DNA of 64,000 nt from Neostapfia colusana (lineage: Eukaryota; Streptophyta; Magnoliopsida; Poales; Poaceae): contig JASWHV010000001.1 in the NCBI GenBank assembly GCA_030760725.1, positions 21,821,928 to 21,885,927 on the forward strand. The letters are read 5' to 3'. Below, piece after piece: positions 52,142 to 62,800 of the stretch (the first letter of the stretch is position 1; every line of letters starts with the position of its first letter). The translations under genes and the position numbers were made by a program. The notes beneath the pieces were generated by a model. The model saw nothing but the letters and a program-made list of their open reading frames with translations, did not search any database and had not been told where the DNA came from.

Positions 52142-54658
52142 ATGACCAAGCTTCCTTCAGCGGCAAACTCTCCCCCTCCGCGTTCACGGCGAACCGTGAC
52201 CACTGGGGAGTACATGTCGACACACTCAGGACGGAGTGTGTCGGCACAAGCTGGTAGCCAGCAGCCGACTCTGGCGACGCCGACTCCGGCTATGCAGGCC
52301 CCGACCAGTGTGAGATCTTCTGCAGCGCTGAGCGTACACCATGGAGGTGCGCTAGCTGCAGCAAGAGCGCTGCTGCGCAACCCACCTGCGGGGGATGCGC
52401 CCCATTCAGCGACCCAGCAATGGGTCCGTGAGGTGGACCGCCTCGTCATCGCCGCCGCGAACCCTCAGTTTCGGCGAGGACGGCGCACAGGACAACCGGC
52501 TGTGTCGCTGACGCGCACACCCACGGTTGACGGGCTAACGGCGGATTCCAGCTCCTCCAGGCTCCTGTCGACGGACCTGCGAAGGAAACTGGAACGGTGC
52601 CACTTGGGCCAGGATGCCCGGGTGTACCTCGAGCGACGCCGAGAGAGGCGTCGCAGCCATGAGGCTGGCAACAGCATGTCGTCGGCCTCGACACAACCGG
52701 AAGGGCAGGCCTTCACCACGCGAGCCCTGCCTCAGGCATATGCTGCGCAGCATATGCCACAGCTATATGCGCCGCAAGCAGCGGCCCCGGCCTATGGTGC
52801 ACCCTTGCCGATGCCGGGATACGCGGTGCCAAGTGTGAACCAAGCGTTCGCAATGCCAGTACCTGCAGCAGCAGGTGCAGGATGTGCGGCCCTTGCACCC
52901 CACCTTAGCTTCGCAAGGTGGCCACGCAAGTTTCGCCCGCATCTGCCCGAGAAGTACGACGGTAGCGTCAACCCAGCGGAGTTCCTCCAGATCTACTCCA
53001 CCGCCGTACTTGCCACAGGAGGGGATGAGGCTGTCATGGCCAACTACTTCCCCGTCGCCTTGACCGGCCCAGCTCGGTCTTGGCTCATGAATCTACCTCA
53101 GGGTTCCATAACCTCCTGGGGAGAGCTCTGCCGGCAGTTCCTCGCCAACTTCGGCAGCGCCTACACCCGCCCCGGCACGGAGCATGACCTCCACGCCGTC
53201 AGGCAACAGCCTGGGGAGTCGCTGCGATCTTTCATCCAGCGGTTCTCCCAGGTACGCAACACCATCCCGCATATTCAGAACGCTTCGGTGGTGGTGGCGT
53301 TCCGGCAAGGCATTCGGGACAGGAAGATGCTCGAGAAGCTCGCGACCAGGGAGGTCCGCGATGCCTCAGAACTCTTCAACCTGGCGGACAAGTGTGCCAG
53401 AGCAGCCGAAGGACGGAACTGGCACTCTCTGCCGGCCCCCAAGCCGGGGGGTCAGCTGGGATCCGGCGGCGCTTCGTACGGAAGAAGCGTAAAAACATCA
53501 GCCGCGGTCCCTGTTGTCGCAACGGCGACGCCCAGTGGAGCTCGGGGGCCGCACCCTGACAAGAGGCCGCGACAACCACCGGCCCCGGACGGGGGCCAGA
53601 ATGGATTATGCCCTGTGCATGGCACCAGCTATCATACCGCTACCGAATGCCGGGAAATCCAGAAGCTCGCGGAGCGCTTCCGGAAAGGGAAGCAGCCTCT
53701 AACTGATGCCCCACCCAACGATCAAAGGGGCGGCAAGCAGAAGGTTGAGGCCCGAGACGGCGTCGACCACCAGGTGGAGTTCCAGGAGCTTCAGCACGCC
53801 ACAAAGGCAGTGCGCAGTCATGGGAGCTCCAGTTCCAGTGATGACGACCACCGGAAGATGCTCTATGTCATCTTCGGCGGGTCCGCTGACCCCCCGTCCT
53901 GGAGCACGGCTAAGGCCTTGCGTCGAGCGGTAGCGTCGGTGGCTCCCCTCCCAGGTGCAGCACCGCACCTCAGGTGGATGGGAACCCCCATCAGCTTTGA
54001 TGACACCAACTGCCCCAGGAACATGGCTGGGGCCGGCCAACTGCCGCTCGTGGTGGCCCCCACCATCGCCAACATGAAGATGTACCATGTTTTGGTGGAT
54101 GGCGGGGCTGGGTTGAACCTCATCAGTCGCGCAGCCTTCCAGAAGATGCAGATCCCGATGGCCAAGCTCACCCCATCGAGCCTGTTCTCAGGGGTGGGAC
54201 CGGGACAGGTCATTCCCTACGGCCACATCAGCCTCCCGGTGACCTTTGGGGCACCGGACAGCTACCGGACAGAGTACGTTCTGTTTGACGTGGCCGAGAT
54301 TGACCTCCCCTTCAATGCCATAATCGGCAGGCCAGCCCTGTACCGATTCATGGCTGTAGCCCATTACGGCTACCTTGTCTTGAAGATGCCTACACCGACA
54401 GGCGTCCTCAAGGTTTGTGGAGACCGTGCTGCCGCAGTGTTAGCCTTGGAAAAGCTTCAGGCGCTTACAGCGACTAGAGCGCCAACCCTCGGCAGCGCAG
54501 AACCAAACCAGCTCCACCCAAGTGCACGCCACCGTGCCTCTACCACAGCACCCCGCGTGCAACCCCTCGATGAGGACGACGACCCCACAAGGCTCGTCCG
54601 AATCAGCGCCGATGCCACCCAGACCACCCGGGTAGCCGGGGGCCTGGATAGCAAATAG
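52142..54658 (+). CDS. gag: T9 gag-protease, complete
   Basis: 838 codons, from MTKLPSAANSPPPRS to GLDSK and UAG (54656-54658). Capsid-type domain with NYFPVALTGPARSWLMNLPQ; CHHC knuckle CPVHGTSYHTATEC at about 490, where C, H, H and C are kept although the intervening residues differ from T7; Asp/Ser-rich linker; retropepsin-like domain with VDGGAGLN at about 660 and AIIGRPALYRF. The frame is intact although the following pol is destroyed. The N-terminus matches the T3/T10 type rather than T7, while the C-terminus matches T7. Confidence 0.92.
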   Translation: MTKLPSAANSPPPRSRRTVTTGEYMSTHSGRSVSAQAGSQQPTLATPTPAMQAPTSVRSSAALSVHHGGALAAARALLRNPPAGDAPHSATQQWVREVDRLVIAAANPQFRRGRRTGQPAVSLTRTPTVDGLTADSSSSRLLSTDLRRKLERCHLGQDARVYLERRRERRRSHEAGNSMSSASTQPEGQAFTTRALPQAYAAQHMPQLYAPQAAAPAYGAPLPMPGYAVPSVNQAFAMPVPAAAGAGCAALAPHLSFARWPRKFRPHLPEKYDGSVNPAEFLQIYSTAVLATGGDEAVMANYFPVALTGPARSWLMNLPQGSITSWGELCRQFLANFGSAYTRPGTEHDLHAVRQQPGESLRSFIQRFSQVRNTIPHIQNASVVVAFRQGIRDRKMLEKLATREVRDASELFNLADKCARAAEGRNWHSLPAPKPGGQLGSGGASYGRSVKTSAAVPVVATATPSGARGPHPDKRPRQPPAPDGGQNGLCPVHGTSYHTATECREIQKLAERFRKGKQPLTDAPPNDQRGGKQKVEARDGVDHQVEFQELQHATKAVRSHGSSSSSDDDHRKMLYVIFGGSADPPSWSTAKALRRAVASVAPLPGAAPHLRWMGTPISFDDTNCPRNMAGAGQLPLVVAPTIANMKMYHVLVDGGAGLNLISRAAFQKMQIPMAKLTPSSLFSGVGPGQVIPYGHISLPVTFGAPDSYRTEYVLFDVAEIDLPFNAIIGRPALYRFMAVAHYGYLVLKMPTPTGVLKVCGDRAAAVLALEKLQALTATRAPTLGSAEPNQLHPSARHRASTTAPRVQPLDEDDDPTRLVRISADATQTTRVAGGLDSK

Positions 54659-56434
54659 GAAGGCGTGCTCGTTGCCCCCCTCCGGCACAAGGTCGATGTG
54701 CTGCATGACAGCCGTCACCGAGGCCAGAGATCCCTAGGGAGGTGATTGAGCACTACTTAAAGGTCTTTCCCGACGCCCAGCCGTCCGACAAGACGGAGAG
54801 TCCGCCGCTCCCGGCGCTTGGCGAAGGCCAGCGAGGCGCTCTGGAGGCGCATCCACTACACCAGTATCAATAAGGCATGCCCTAAAGACCTATTTTCTCT
54901 CCCTATGATAGACCAAATAGTAGACTCGATGCCGGGCTGTGATGTGCTGCGCTTCCCAAATGCTTGCTAAGGTTCCCATCAGACCCCTTGGCCTGAAGTA
55001 GTTGAAGGGCACCCTTTACCTACTAATCCCAGCATAAACCGACTCGGCGTAGCTAGGGGTCCCGCGAATTTCTGGTCTTCGCGCCAATAGCTTTGACCCC
55101 ATACCACCGTAACCTGTTTTGCTACCAAGAAGCAACCTAGGATCCCCGACACAACCTCCCGGAGGACCAGCGGGACCTCCCGGAGGTGCAATGGGACCCC
55201 TCCCCGGAGCTCCCGGGACATCAGCGGAGCTTCCCGGAAGGTCCAAAGCAGCCTGGGGACCCCCGAGTATCGAGCGCCCGGCGGACACCTCAGGCTAAAA
55301 GCTATCCCCCACGCAGTGGACAATGCCGCCAAATGGGCGGCGGAGCCACTGAAGTTTGACCTAGGCTCCCTTTCCCGTCATACAGACATTAACCGAGCAC
55401 TAGTTGACTTGTGGCTGAAGTAGACGCACGCTCAGGGGGCCACGAAGACAATGAAACAGGATCCTGAGCCCTGACCTTCACCAGACCTTACCGGATGATG
55501 TTCGTCGACGGCTCCTTGCTAAAGCAGGGGGCCGATGCTAGCGTACTGTTCCTCACGCCATCGAGGGAGCAGTCTGGGTATGTGGCGCGTTTCAATTCCA
55601 AGGCAGCCAACAACATAGCAAAGTGTGAAGTGCTCATCCTCTTTGCTAGTCGTTGGCTCAGGGCAGCTCCCAGTCTGGTTATCAACCAAGACGGTGGAGA
55701 CAGACCTCCTCGCCTTGGACCTGCACCATGTACCACGCGCTAGCAAGGCCGCAGCTGACGACCTTTCAACGAAGACCCCCACCGGAGCCACTATGCCTGA
55801 AGGGGGCCTCGAGAGGACGTTGCTGCGGCCCACAGCCCGGCCCGCCGAGCCGGGCGAAGGGGGCTAGACCAGCACCTCGAAGCTGGCAGTCCCGGCGGCC
55901 ATGGACGCCGCCAAGGATCATAAGCGTCACTGGGGACTCCGTGCAACCCAGCGCTCAAGATCCAGATGCTCAAGTCAGACCCGATGCATGGATCACGGAG
56001 GTCCGGGACTACTTGAAAGACAATATCCTCCCTGATGAACGTGTATCCGCTGAACGGATTGTGCGTATGGCTAAGAGACACATGGCGGTAGGGGGGATCT
56101 CTACCGACGTGGCGCCAACCACATCCTATTGCGGTGCATAACCCAGGGGGAAGGCTGCGACTTGTTCGCTGAGATCCATGGAGGCGAATGTGGGAGTCAC
56201 TCTTCCTCACGCACGTTTGTCGGTAAAGCCTTTCGGCATGGCTTCTACTAGCCGGCAACACTTCAGGATGCCGTCGAGCTGGTCGAGAGCTGCTAGGCGT
56301 GCCTGTTCCACGCCAAGCAGATCCATACACCGGCTTGGACGGTACAGATGATCCAGCCCACATGGCCATTCGCCATGCTGGGGCTGGACATCCCGGGCCT
56401 GGGACCATCCCCCAGAACCGAGGACGGGGACCCG
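54659..56434 (+). pseudogene. T9 pol, heavily deleted relic
   Basis: Only scattered pieces of the 3.6-kb pol remain, in changing frames with stops: the start of RT (about 54735-54960), part of the repeat linker rich in CTCCCGGAGG (about 55150-55230), the second RNase H (55495-55760; FVDGSLLKQGAD), and the integrase finger and D-D-E start (about 55980-56430; HGGECGSHSSSRTFVG, FHAKQIHTPAWTVQM). The RT catalytic box is missing. It is cut by C2 at 56435 after ACCCG. Confidence 0.85.
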
Positions 56435-59400
56435 TGTCACACCCGGTTTTTCCGAAGAAACAACCAAGTGAATATCACATGTATGCCAGGATCATTTTCT
56501 CATACATGTGATGACAAATAGTGAAGCATCATTTATTACAAGCCAGGTGTCGAATATAAGTAAGTCTTACATAGTAAATGTCTCGATGGACAATAATAAG
56601 TTCATCACAAGTAAATAAACTAGCAGCGGACTATTATTCTTTTAGGGCTCCATCACAGGCGTTGCCCGGGGTCTTCATGAACCTAAAAGCCTTCCTCGGG
56701 TCCAAAATCTTGGTCATTATACACCACCTCATTATCTTGACCTGAGCAGCAATATAAACCAACAAATATGCAAGGTTGAGTACCAATGGTACTCAGCAAG
56801 TGTGGGAAAATTATATCATGCATGGCTAGAACAAGGAGAGGTTGAACTCATGGTTAAAGCACTACGCAATTAATACCTATCACCTTAGCTTATTAAGCAC
56901 CTACATTACTACACAGGTGAAATGGTCCCAATCTCCCATCCCATCATCATAATCCAATAACCATAACCATCATTTCCAATGTTAAGCTCCCCGCTTAACT
57001 TCCAAAACCATCAATCCTCTAATCATGAATAAGTCCAGGCCGCTCTTAACCGTGAGCACGGCTGTCAAGACAGTTTTGACTCTGCAGAGTTTGTACCACT
57101 GTACCCACAAGTAGTGATTTCATCCCCCGTTGCCGGGTGGACTAAAAGAACCTCCATTATGCCAGTGGCTACGATCCACATTCACACTTCCCAGGTGTGC
57201 GGCCAAGAGATCACTACGAAGCCTTTACAAGATTCCCGACGAGCGTGGGCCCACTGAGGTTTCACCCCTAACAGCATACAAGAGGCTCCAACCCCGCTGC
57301 AGTGGCCCCCTCTTGAGCCTTGCGGTTCATATGGTAGTCCAGCTGACACCTACTCCCCGCACCATCCAACACACCCATACTACGCCGGGGATACACCTAA
57401 TTAATTGGCTAAGCTGCCCCATCTCAGCATGTGGTTGGCACTGTAAAGCCGGGTTACATGCTCCATGAACCGGCCCTTAGGATCCAGGCAAGTACTACAC
57501 ACAAACCCAAGTCTCGTGCACCCAGCACACAACCAAAACATCCAACTTGCCTTGATCCCTACCTCTACATAACTCACAATGTCTCACTCAAGAGTATGGT
57601 AATATAAACTGATGATCTCATATCCCAAATATCCCATTCTAAGCATGGCTAAGCATATGCATGTGTATAAATGACATGACAAAATAAATCCCAACCCAAG
57701 CTTCAAGGAAACAAGGTAATGCAATTCTAGGGAAACTTCCTAGCATGGGTTTCATATTTAACTTGACAATGCAAATAATTCTATCTACACATCCTAGCAT
57801 AGGATCAAAGTGGTCTAGGACACTTGCCTCCTTCTTGCTGCTCTTGAAATGGGTAGTCCTGATCTTGGAAAGGAATAACTTGCTCTTGAACAGGTTCTAC
57901 TTCATACCATCACACATAGCAAAAGGAAAACAACAATCATAAGACATAGTTCACACCTCTACTTCATACAAACCACACATTCATATTTATAAAAGTTCTT
58001 TACCATTATATGTGTTGTGGTTACTTTATGTGTGTTAAGTTGTGGCTTGCATGCACTTTTAACCATGTATATATATGATTCCTATTTTTGGTGTCCACAT
58101 TTATACTTGCATACAATGTGCCTTCACAATTTCTATCAACCCTAAACTGAATTCTTTGTATTTTAGAAACTCCATTTATCATTTACTAGTTGCTATATTT
58201 TCAGATTTATATTCCTATGCATAATTGTGTATTTTATTATTAAATTAGTAATACACATCACCTAAACAGATTAGGTTCTGGTCCTAAATAATTTAAAATC
58301 ATATTTTGACCATGGCTTATGATGTATACTATTTCATAATTATTTTCCCTATTTTTCTTTAACTATTCTTTACTTAAAAATGTGTCCCTATACTAATAAA
58401 TGTGAATAATAGATAAAACAGATTTATTTCAGCCCAAAAATATATTTTTATCTCACTCCAAAGTTTTCTAAGTACTGAGAAAGTTTTCAATTAATTTTGA
58501 CAATTATGTTTGTCCCCCTTTTAATCTTTAAACACTAGTTACATATTCAATTTTCTAAATTAAATACTAAACAAGGCTAAAATAATGAATTCACCCCATT
58601 ACAGGGTCTATAATATTATTTTCATAATTTCCAGGGGTCTATCTACACTTATCAGAGGTGTTTTTCCTAATTTCTATTAAGTCCAGGGGTTAAAACTGAT
58701 TTTTAAATGGATTTACATGATTTTCTGGAGTTCCAGGGGCTAGATCTGAAGTTTCCGGGGCTAGCTCTCAATTCCAGAGAACCTCAGGGGGTAGCACGTA
58801 AGAATTCCAGTCTTTATAACGCGGGGTCGACGTGGACCGTCCGATTTTAAACCAACGGCTGAGATTATAACATCGAACCGGTACGCGGGGTTTTAAAGTC
58901 TACCGTGCGATTTAAAATAAACGGCGCACAAGCGGCCACGTCGCTCTGATCGAGCGCGGGCGGCGCTGCCGGCAGCGCACGGCGGCGGGAAGCGGCGATC
59001 TCGCCGGAATGTTTCGGATCCTCGAGAATTCTGCCTAGAACTGTGATCTTATGGCATAGATCGGTAGAGGGGAGGTCAGGGATCTCACCTAGGGGGTTTT
59101 CTCGAGCTCGGGGATCCTGGAAAGTGCTCGGCGGCGAGGTCCGAGGCAAAACCACGGCGAAGCTCGTCGGCGCTGTGTTTACACCGTAATTCTCCGAGTT
59201 TTCTGCACCTGCAAAGCTCCCCGGAGGCGGTGGATCAAGACCAGCGAGTTAGATCAGAGTTTCCGAGCTTAGATCGGCCAGAATTCACCGGCGAAGTCTC
59301 GGTGCTCACCGGAGTAAAAATCGGCGATCGCGTGGGAAAAACTGATCGGATCGGGGGTTTTTATAGCCGGGGGAGGGCGGTGGGTCTGTTGTGATCGAGT

Positions 59401-59769
59401 TGGAGTCCTCTGGGTCCAGAATTCGGGCGACGGGACGGGTTTCCCGATCGGTTGCGATCGCGCGTGCGGGAGAGAGTCCGGGGTCGCGTGGTTAGGGATG
59501 ACATGTGGGTCCCACCCGTCGGTGAGAGGCAGCGCGGCGCGCGCGGGGGCGGGCTGCGCGGGAGTAGCTGGGCCTGCTGGCGGGTTTCGGCCCACTGGCC
59601 AGTTTTTTCCCGTTTTCTCTTTTTCTTTTTCCATTTCTTTTCTGTTTTGAGTATAATTTGAATTCCAGTTTGAATTTGAATTTTTGCAAAACATGCAACA
59701 CGTCCAAAAATTTCTAAATTCCCCTTTGAACATGGTTTAGGGTTTTGAATCAAAATTTGGGGTGTTACA
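56435..59769 (-). repeat. C2 3' LTR
   Basis: A 3335-bp LTR. In element sense it starts TGTAACACCCCAAAT and ends CCGGGTGTGACA. The middle (about 57550-58750) is strongly A+T-rich, unlike the G+C-rich family T DNA. A block at about 57030-57260 is a diverged relative of C1 LTR 44090-44300. I see no gene in it. Confidence 0.9.
59358..59365 (-). promoter_or_regulatory. C2 LTR TATA box
   Basis: TATAAAAA on the minus strand, about 400 bp inside the LTR, in a G+C-rich setting. Confidence 0.6.
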
Positions 59770-59775
59770 GCTCTA

Positions 59776-59783
59776 CCCCCCTT
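59776..59783 (-). other. C2 polypurine tract
   Basis: AAGGGGGG on the minus strand, followed by TAGAGC and the LTR. It is the same core as in C1. Confidence 0.85.
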
Positions 59784-59814
59784 AAAAGAAATCTCGTCCT
59801 CGAGATTGGTGTTT

Positions 59815-62800
59815 CTAAGAAAACAATTCCGGAAATTGTGCCTTAAGCTCATCTTCCCGTTCCCAGGTGGCTTCCTCTTCTGAGTGATGCTTCCACTGCA
59901 CCTTGCACATCCGGATTCTTTTATTTCTGGTGAGGCGTTCCATCGTCTCCAAAATCTTGTATGGTTGCTCGGCATAAGACAAATCTTCAGCTACATCCAC
60001 TTCATTCATGGGTAACACCTCCTCAGGCGTCCTCAGACATTTCTTGAGTTGTGACACATGGAATACATCGTGCACATCCGATAGATGAACCGGTAACTCT
60101 AGTTTGTACGCCACTTCGCCTTTTCTTTCCAAAACTTGAAAGGGTCCGATGTATCGAGGTGACAACTTCCCTTTCACCTTGAACCGACGAAGTCCTCTGA
60201 TAGGGGACACCTTGAGATAAACATAGTCTCCCACGTTGAAAACGAGTTCTCTTCTTCGTACATCAGCATAACTCTTCTGGTGTGTTTGTGCTATCCTCAA
60301 GTTGTTGCGAATCTCCCTCACCTTCGCCTCGGCTTCTTGTAGCACTTCTGGACCAAACACTTTGCTTTCTCCTGTCTGGTTCCAAAATAGGGGAGTTCTG
60401 CACTTCCTTCCATACAAAGCTTCAAACGGTGACATCTTCATACTAGCTTGATAACTGTTGTTATATGAAAATTCCGCATACGGTAAGTTCTTGTCCCAAC
60501 TCCTATTGTTTTTGAGTGCACATGCCCTTAACATATCTTCAAGGATCTGATTGGTTCTCTCTGTCTGCCCGTCAGTTTGGGGATGATAGGCAGAGCTGAA
60601 GTTCAGATGGGTTCCTATGGTTTCATGCAACTTCTGCCAAAACCTCGAGGTGAACTGTGTCCCTCGGTCCGACACTATCTTCTTTGGCACTCCATGGTAA
60701 CACACAATCCTTGACATGTACAATTCTGCCAATTTGGATCCGCTGTAGCTTTCTTTCACAGGAATGAAATGAGCTACCTTGGTTAGCCGATCAATAATGA
60801 CCCATATTGAATCATACCCGGATTGGGTCCTAGGCAATCCCACGACAAAATCCGTGCTGATTTCTTCCCACTTCCATTCAGGCACTTTGAGTGGTTGCAA
60901 CAATCCCGCGGGTCGTTGATGTTCTGCTTTCACCAACTGACATGTGTCACATAGGGCAACATGTTCCGCGACATCTCGCTTCATGCCATACCACCAATAC
61001 CTGCTTTTGAGATCCTGATACATCTTCGTACTCCCAGGATGAATGGAATAGTCGGAATCGTGAGCCTCCTTCAAAATTAATTCACGGATCTCTTTTACTT
61101 CTGGCACACAGATCCTTTTCCCGTGCCACACCGTTCCCTGTTCATCCTCTCTAAAACCAGGAGCTTTATTTTCCTTGATGAGCTGTCTGATCTCTTGTAT
61201 CTTCTCATCATTCTTTTGGCCCTCGCGTATGTCTTGCTCGAGTGTGGAGTCCACTTCCATGGCTATGGCTTCACCACTATTTACTAGACATAGATTGAGC
61301 CTTATAACCTCGTCCTTCAATTCTGCAGGCATGTCCTTCAAACTCAACTTATTGACCTGCACTTTCCGACTCAAAGCATCGGCCACGACGTTTGCTTTCC
61401 CGGGATGATAGTTGATGCCCACATCAAAGTCATTGATTAGCTCTAACCATCTCCTTTGTCTGAGGTTGAGATCTGGTTGTGTGAATATGTACTTCAAACT
61501 CTTATGATCCGTATATATCTCTGTCCTCTTCCCCATCAAATAGTGCCGCCAAATTTTCAACGCGTGTACCACTGCAGCTAGTTCTAGGTCATGTGTAGGA
61601 TAGTTCTTCTCGTGCTTCCGAAGCTGCCGGGATGCATATGCCACGACATGTCCTTCTTGCATGAGAACACATCCCAACCCATTTCCAGAGCCATCGCAGT
61701 ACACTGTGAAATTCTTCTGCATATCTGGCATAACCAGCACTGGGGCTGTAGTCAATCTTTTCTTTAGCTCCTGAAAGCTCGTCTCGCACTGTGGCGTCCA
61801 GGTGAATGTGATTCCCTTTTCCAACAGTTTGGTGAGAGGTCTCGAGATCTTGGAGAATCCCTCAATAAACCGTCGATAGTATCCAGCCAATCCCAAAAAG
61901 CTTCTAACTTCCCCGACATTTTCAGGGGTTTTCCACTTCTGGATATCCTCGATTTTGGCGGGATCTACGGAGATTCCTCCCTCCGAGATTATATGTCCTA
62001 AAAAGGGAACTCTCTTCAGCCAAAACTCACACTTGCTCAACTTGGCATATAGTTGGTGTTCTCTCAGCCTCTGTAACACCAACCTTAGATGTTTCTCATG
62101 TTCTTCTTCATCTTTGGGGAAGACGAGAATATCATCTATGAAAACCACCACAAATTTGTCCAGATATTCCATGAATACCTTGTTCATGAGGTACATGAAA
62201 TATGCCGGGGCATTGGTTAGCCCGAAAGGCATGACAGTGTATTCATACAGTCCGTACCGAGATACGAAAGCTGTCTTGGGAATATCTGATTGCCTTATCT
62301 TGAGTTGGTGGTACCCCGACCTGAGATCAATTTTCGAGAACACACAAGCTCCCCTCAACTGATCAAACAAGTCTTCAATGCGGGGTAATGGGTACTTGTT
62401 TTTGATGGTTACCTCGTTCAAGGCACGGTAATCCACGCATAACCTTTGGGTTCCGTCTTTCTTGGGCACGAATATCACCGGAGCTCCCCATGGTGAGGAA
62501 CTAGGGCGAATATACCCCTTCTCCGTCAATTTTCTCAAATGATCCTTGAGCTCTCCTAGCTGCTTGGAGTCCATTCGATAAGGTCTCTTGTATATCGGGG
62601 CTGTTCCCGGTACTAGCTCAATTGCGAATTCCACGTCACGGTCGGGAGGCATACCTGGTAACTCCTCCGGAAAAACATCTGGATAATCCCTGATGGTCCT
62701 GATTTCCTCAACTTTCACCTCCACTTGATTTAATTTAATGTCCCTCCTAGGCTCGTGTATCGTTATGAACTTTACTCTTGTGCCATTGGGGTGAGTTAGT

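Larger units (their letters stand above)
31166..56434 (+). mobile_element. T9: plus-strand Tat-like element, split by C1 and cut by C2
   Basis: T9 is inserted in T8 at GTATT. Its own pieces are 31166-31565 and 51392-56434: a 5' LTR of about 1088 bp interrupted by C1, a primer site, complete gag-protease and a heavily decayed pol. At 56435 it is broken by C2. Its 3' end is outside the window. Confidence 0.88.

Noticed and set aside
59269..59975. Minus-strand frames of 154 and 204 codons between C2 pol and upstream
   Set aside because: They lie in the C2 LTR U3 or overlap pol in another frame; composition is low-complexity and there are no recognisable domains.
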